A stretch of 13,863 nt of DNA from the NCBI GenBank assembly GCA_905206195.1, contig CAJLGN010000009.1:1-13863 (forward strand), given 5' to 3'. This stretch comes from an uncultured Roseburia sp. GTDB taxonomy: Bacteria > Bacillota > Clostridia > Lachnospirales > Lachnospiraceae. Below are positions 13,121 through 13,863 of the stretch, piece by piece (within the stretch, counting starts at the first letter, position 1; each line of letters starts with the position of its first letter). The translations under genes were made by a program, and so were the position numbers. Under the pieces are notes generated by a model. The model saw only the letters and a program-made list of their open reading frames with translations, was not told where the DNA came from and did no database searches.

Positions 13121-13597
13121 ATGACGCAGGAAGAAAAATATATGAAAGCGGCAATCCGGGAGGCAAAAAAAGCCCGTGCGCTGGAGGAGGTTCCCATCGG
13201 TTGCGTGATTGTGAGGAACGATAAGATTATCGCGCGAGGTTATAATAGAAGAAATACGGAGGGGAATACCCTCGCACACGCGGAGCTCTCCGCGATCAAA
13301 AAAGCGAGTAAAAAGACGGGGGACTGGAGGCTGGAGGACTGCACGATGTACGTGACCTTAGAGCCGTGTCAGATGTGTGCTGGGGCGATTGTCCAGAGCC
13401 GTATGCAAAAGGTTGTGATCGGGAGCATGAACCCGAAGGCCGGGTGCGCCGGGTCGGTGCTGAACCTTTTACAGATGGAACAGTTCAATCACCAGGTGGA
13501 AATTGAGCGAGGGGTGCTTGAGGCGGAGTGCTCCGCGATGCTTTCTGATTTTTTCAGGGAGCTTAGGGAGCGGAAAAAGAACCGCGCAGACCATTGA
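13121..13597 (+). CDS. tadA: tRNA-specific adenosine deaminase TadA
   Basis: TadA deaminates adenosine 34 to inosine in the anticodon of tRNA-Arg(ACG), needed to read CGN arginine codons. The 158-residue product has the zinc-dependent cytidine/deoxycytidylate deaminase fold with H53-A-E55 (zinc ligand and proton shuttle) and P82-C83-x-x-C86 (zinc ligands). The N-terminal segment VPIGCVIV and the tail GCAGSVLNLL with a basic C-terminus are also typical, and the length is normal. The start is the ATG at 13121, with GGAG (13108-13111) 9 nt upstream; an in-frame TTG at 13106 would fall on the RBS. The stop codon overlaps the -35 box of the SRP RNA promoter. The tadA then SRP RNA order matches Bacillus, where dnaX follows, which makes TadA rather than another deaminase close to certain. 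Confidence 0.95.
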   Translation: MTQEEKYMKAAIREAKKARALEEVPIGCVIVRNDKIIARGYNRRNTEGNTLAHAELSAIKKASKKTGDWRLEDCTMYVTLEPCQMCAGAIVQSRMQKVVIGSMNPKAGCAGSVLNLLQMEQFNHQVEIERGVLEAECSAMLSDFFRELRERKKNRADH

Positions 13598-13623
13598 CAA
13601 TACAGCGCTTTATAGGCTATACT
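13594..13623 (+). promoter_or_regulatory. Sigma-A promoter for the SRP RNA
   Basis: A perfect TTGACA (13594-13599) overlaps the tadA stop codon TGA (13595-13597), and TATACT (13618-13623) lies 18 bp downstream. Initiation near 13630 agrees with the start of SRP RNA-like sequence. Confidence 0.8.
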
Positions 13624-13629
13624 TAAATC

Positions 13630-13863
13630 TCCGAGCAGCCGGGGTGGCAGCGGTGCCCTGTACCAACAATCCGCTACAGTTGGGGTGATGCCAAACGGAG
13701 GATCGTTAAGCTGTAGAGCAGCCCATCATAAGTGGCGCTGACGCTTGGGTCTTGCGCAACAGGAATCTGCGAACCGGGTCAGGTCAGGAATGGAGCAGCC
13801 CTAAGCAGAAGCTCTTGTGTGCCGTGAGGGTGCCTGGACCGAGTTAACTGTGGAGGTAACGTC
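13630..13863 (+). ncRNA. ffs: Signal recognition particle RNA, large Gram-positive type, 3' end cut by window
   Basis: The SRP RNA scaffolds Ffh for co-translational targeting of membrane and secreted proteins. The 5' part (about 13631-13690; GGTGGCAGCGGTGCCCTGTACC, shortened here to GGCAGCGGTGCCCTGTACC, then AATCCGCT) matches the Alu-like domain of the Bacillus scRNA. Further on, CTTGGGTCTTGCGCAAC (from about 13744) and GTGCCGTGAGGGTGCCTGG near the end also align. The Ffh-binding hairpin holds GTCAGGTCA-GGAA-TGGAGCAGC (split here at the GGAA tetraloop, about 13780-13800). Compared with the usual GTCAGGTCC-GGAA-GGA, the pairs beside the loop differ on both sides but still pair (U-G, C-G, A-U). 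The 5' end is inferred from the promoter. The sequence still matches at the last base, so the 3' end lies outside the window. Confidence 0.92.

Overview
The window reads as a chromosomal segment from an anaerobic, endospore-forming Firmicute of class Clostridia, most likely a Lachnospiraceae-type organism. The evidence is two engulfment genes (spoIID and a spoIIQ-like gene), a reverse rubrerythrin beside a PerR-type regulator, Gram-positive ribosome binding sites, a Gram-positive type large SRP RNA with an Alu-like domain, and a tadA-SRP RNA order as in Bacillus. The genus assignment is inference. I see no phage, insertion sequence, CRISPR array or tRNA.

Layout on the left: a 5'-truncated membrane protein (1-435) is followed by spoIID (490-1485) and a spoIIQ-like gene with a catalytically dead LytM domain (1564-2358). 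These carry sporulation-type promoter signals: a sigma-F-like promoter before spoIIQ and a possible sigma-E -10 before spoIID. After about 250 bp of unexplained DNA comes a strong sigma-A promoter, a roughly 115-nt leader with a terminator-like hairpin, and a DEAD-box RNA helicase with a DbpA-type RNA-binding tail (2763-4355). A bulged terminator (4435-4489) separates it from a heavily damaged MATE efflux pseudogene on the minus strand (4497-5408).

Centre: an OmpR-type response regulator (5676-6368) and a large 860-residue multi-pass histidine kinase (6385-8967) form a two-gene operon ending in a 14-bp terminator. A monocistronic secreted VanW-domain protein with two N-terminal repeats follows (9220-10107), ending in a terminator shared with convergent genes.

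Right: a minus-strand peroxide-defence pair, perR (10859-11254) and reverse rubrerythrin (10194-10736). Each has its own near-consensus sigma-A promoter, and each promoter is overlapped by the same inverted repeat AGTAA-N3-TTACT. This is the clearest regulatory circuit in the window: a Fur-family sensor controlling itself and a peroxidase. Next come an uncharacterised 334-residue protein with a 15-residue tandem repeat (11424-12428), a convergent GNAT acetyltransferase (12438-13016), tadA (13121-13597) and the SRP RNA (from about 13630 and running off the right edge). The SRP RNA promoter -35 box overlaps the tadA stop codon. By analogy with Bacillus, dnaX would be expected just outside the window.

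Most of this is ordinary core genome. I do not see a convincing undescribed defence or mobile system. The items most worth following are the PerR operator pair, the hairpin that overlaps the spoIID ribosome binding site, the helicase leader, and the uncharacterised proteins at 1-435 and 11424-12428.
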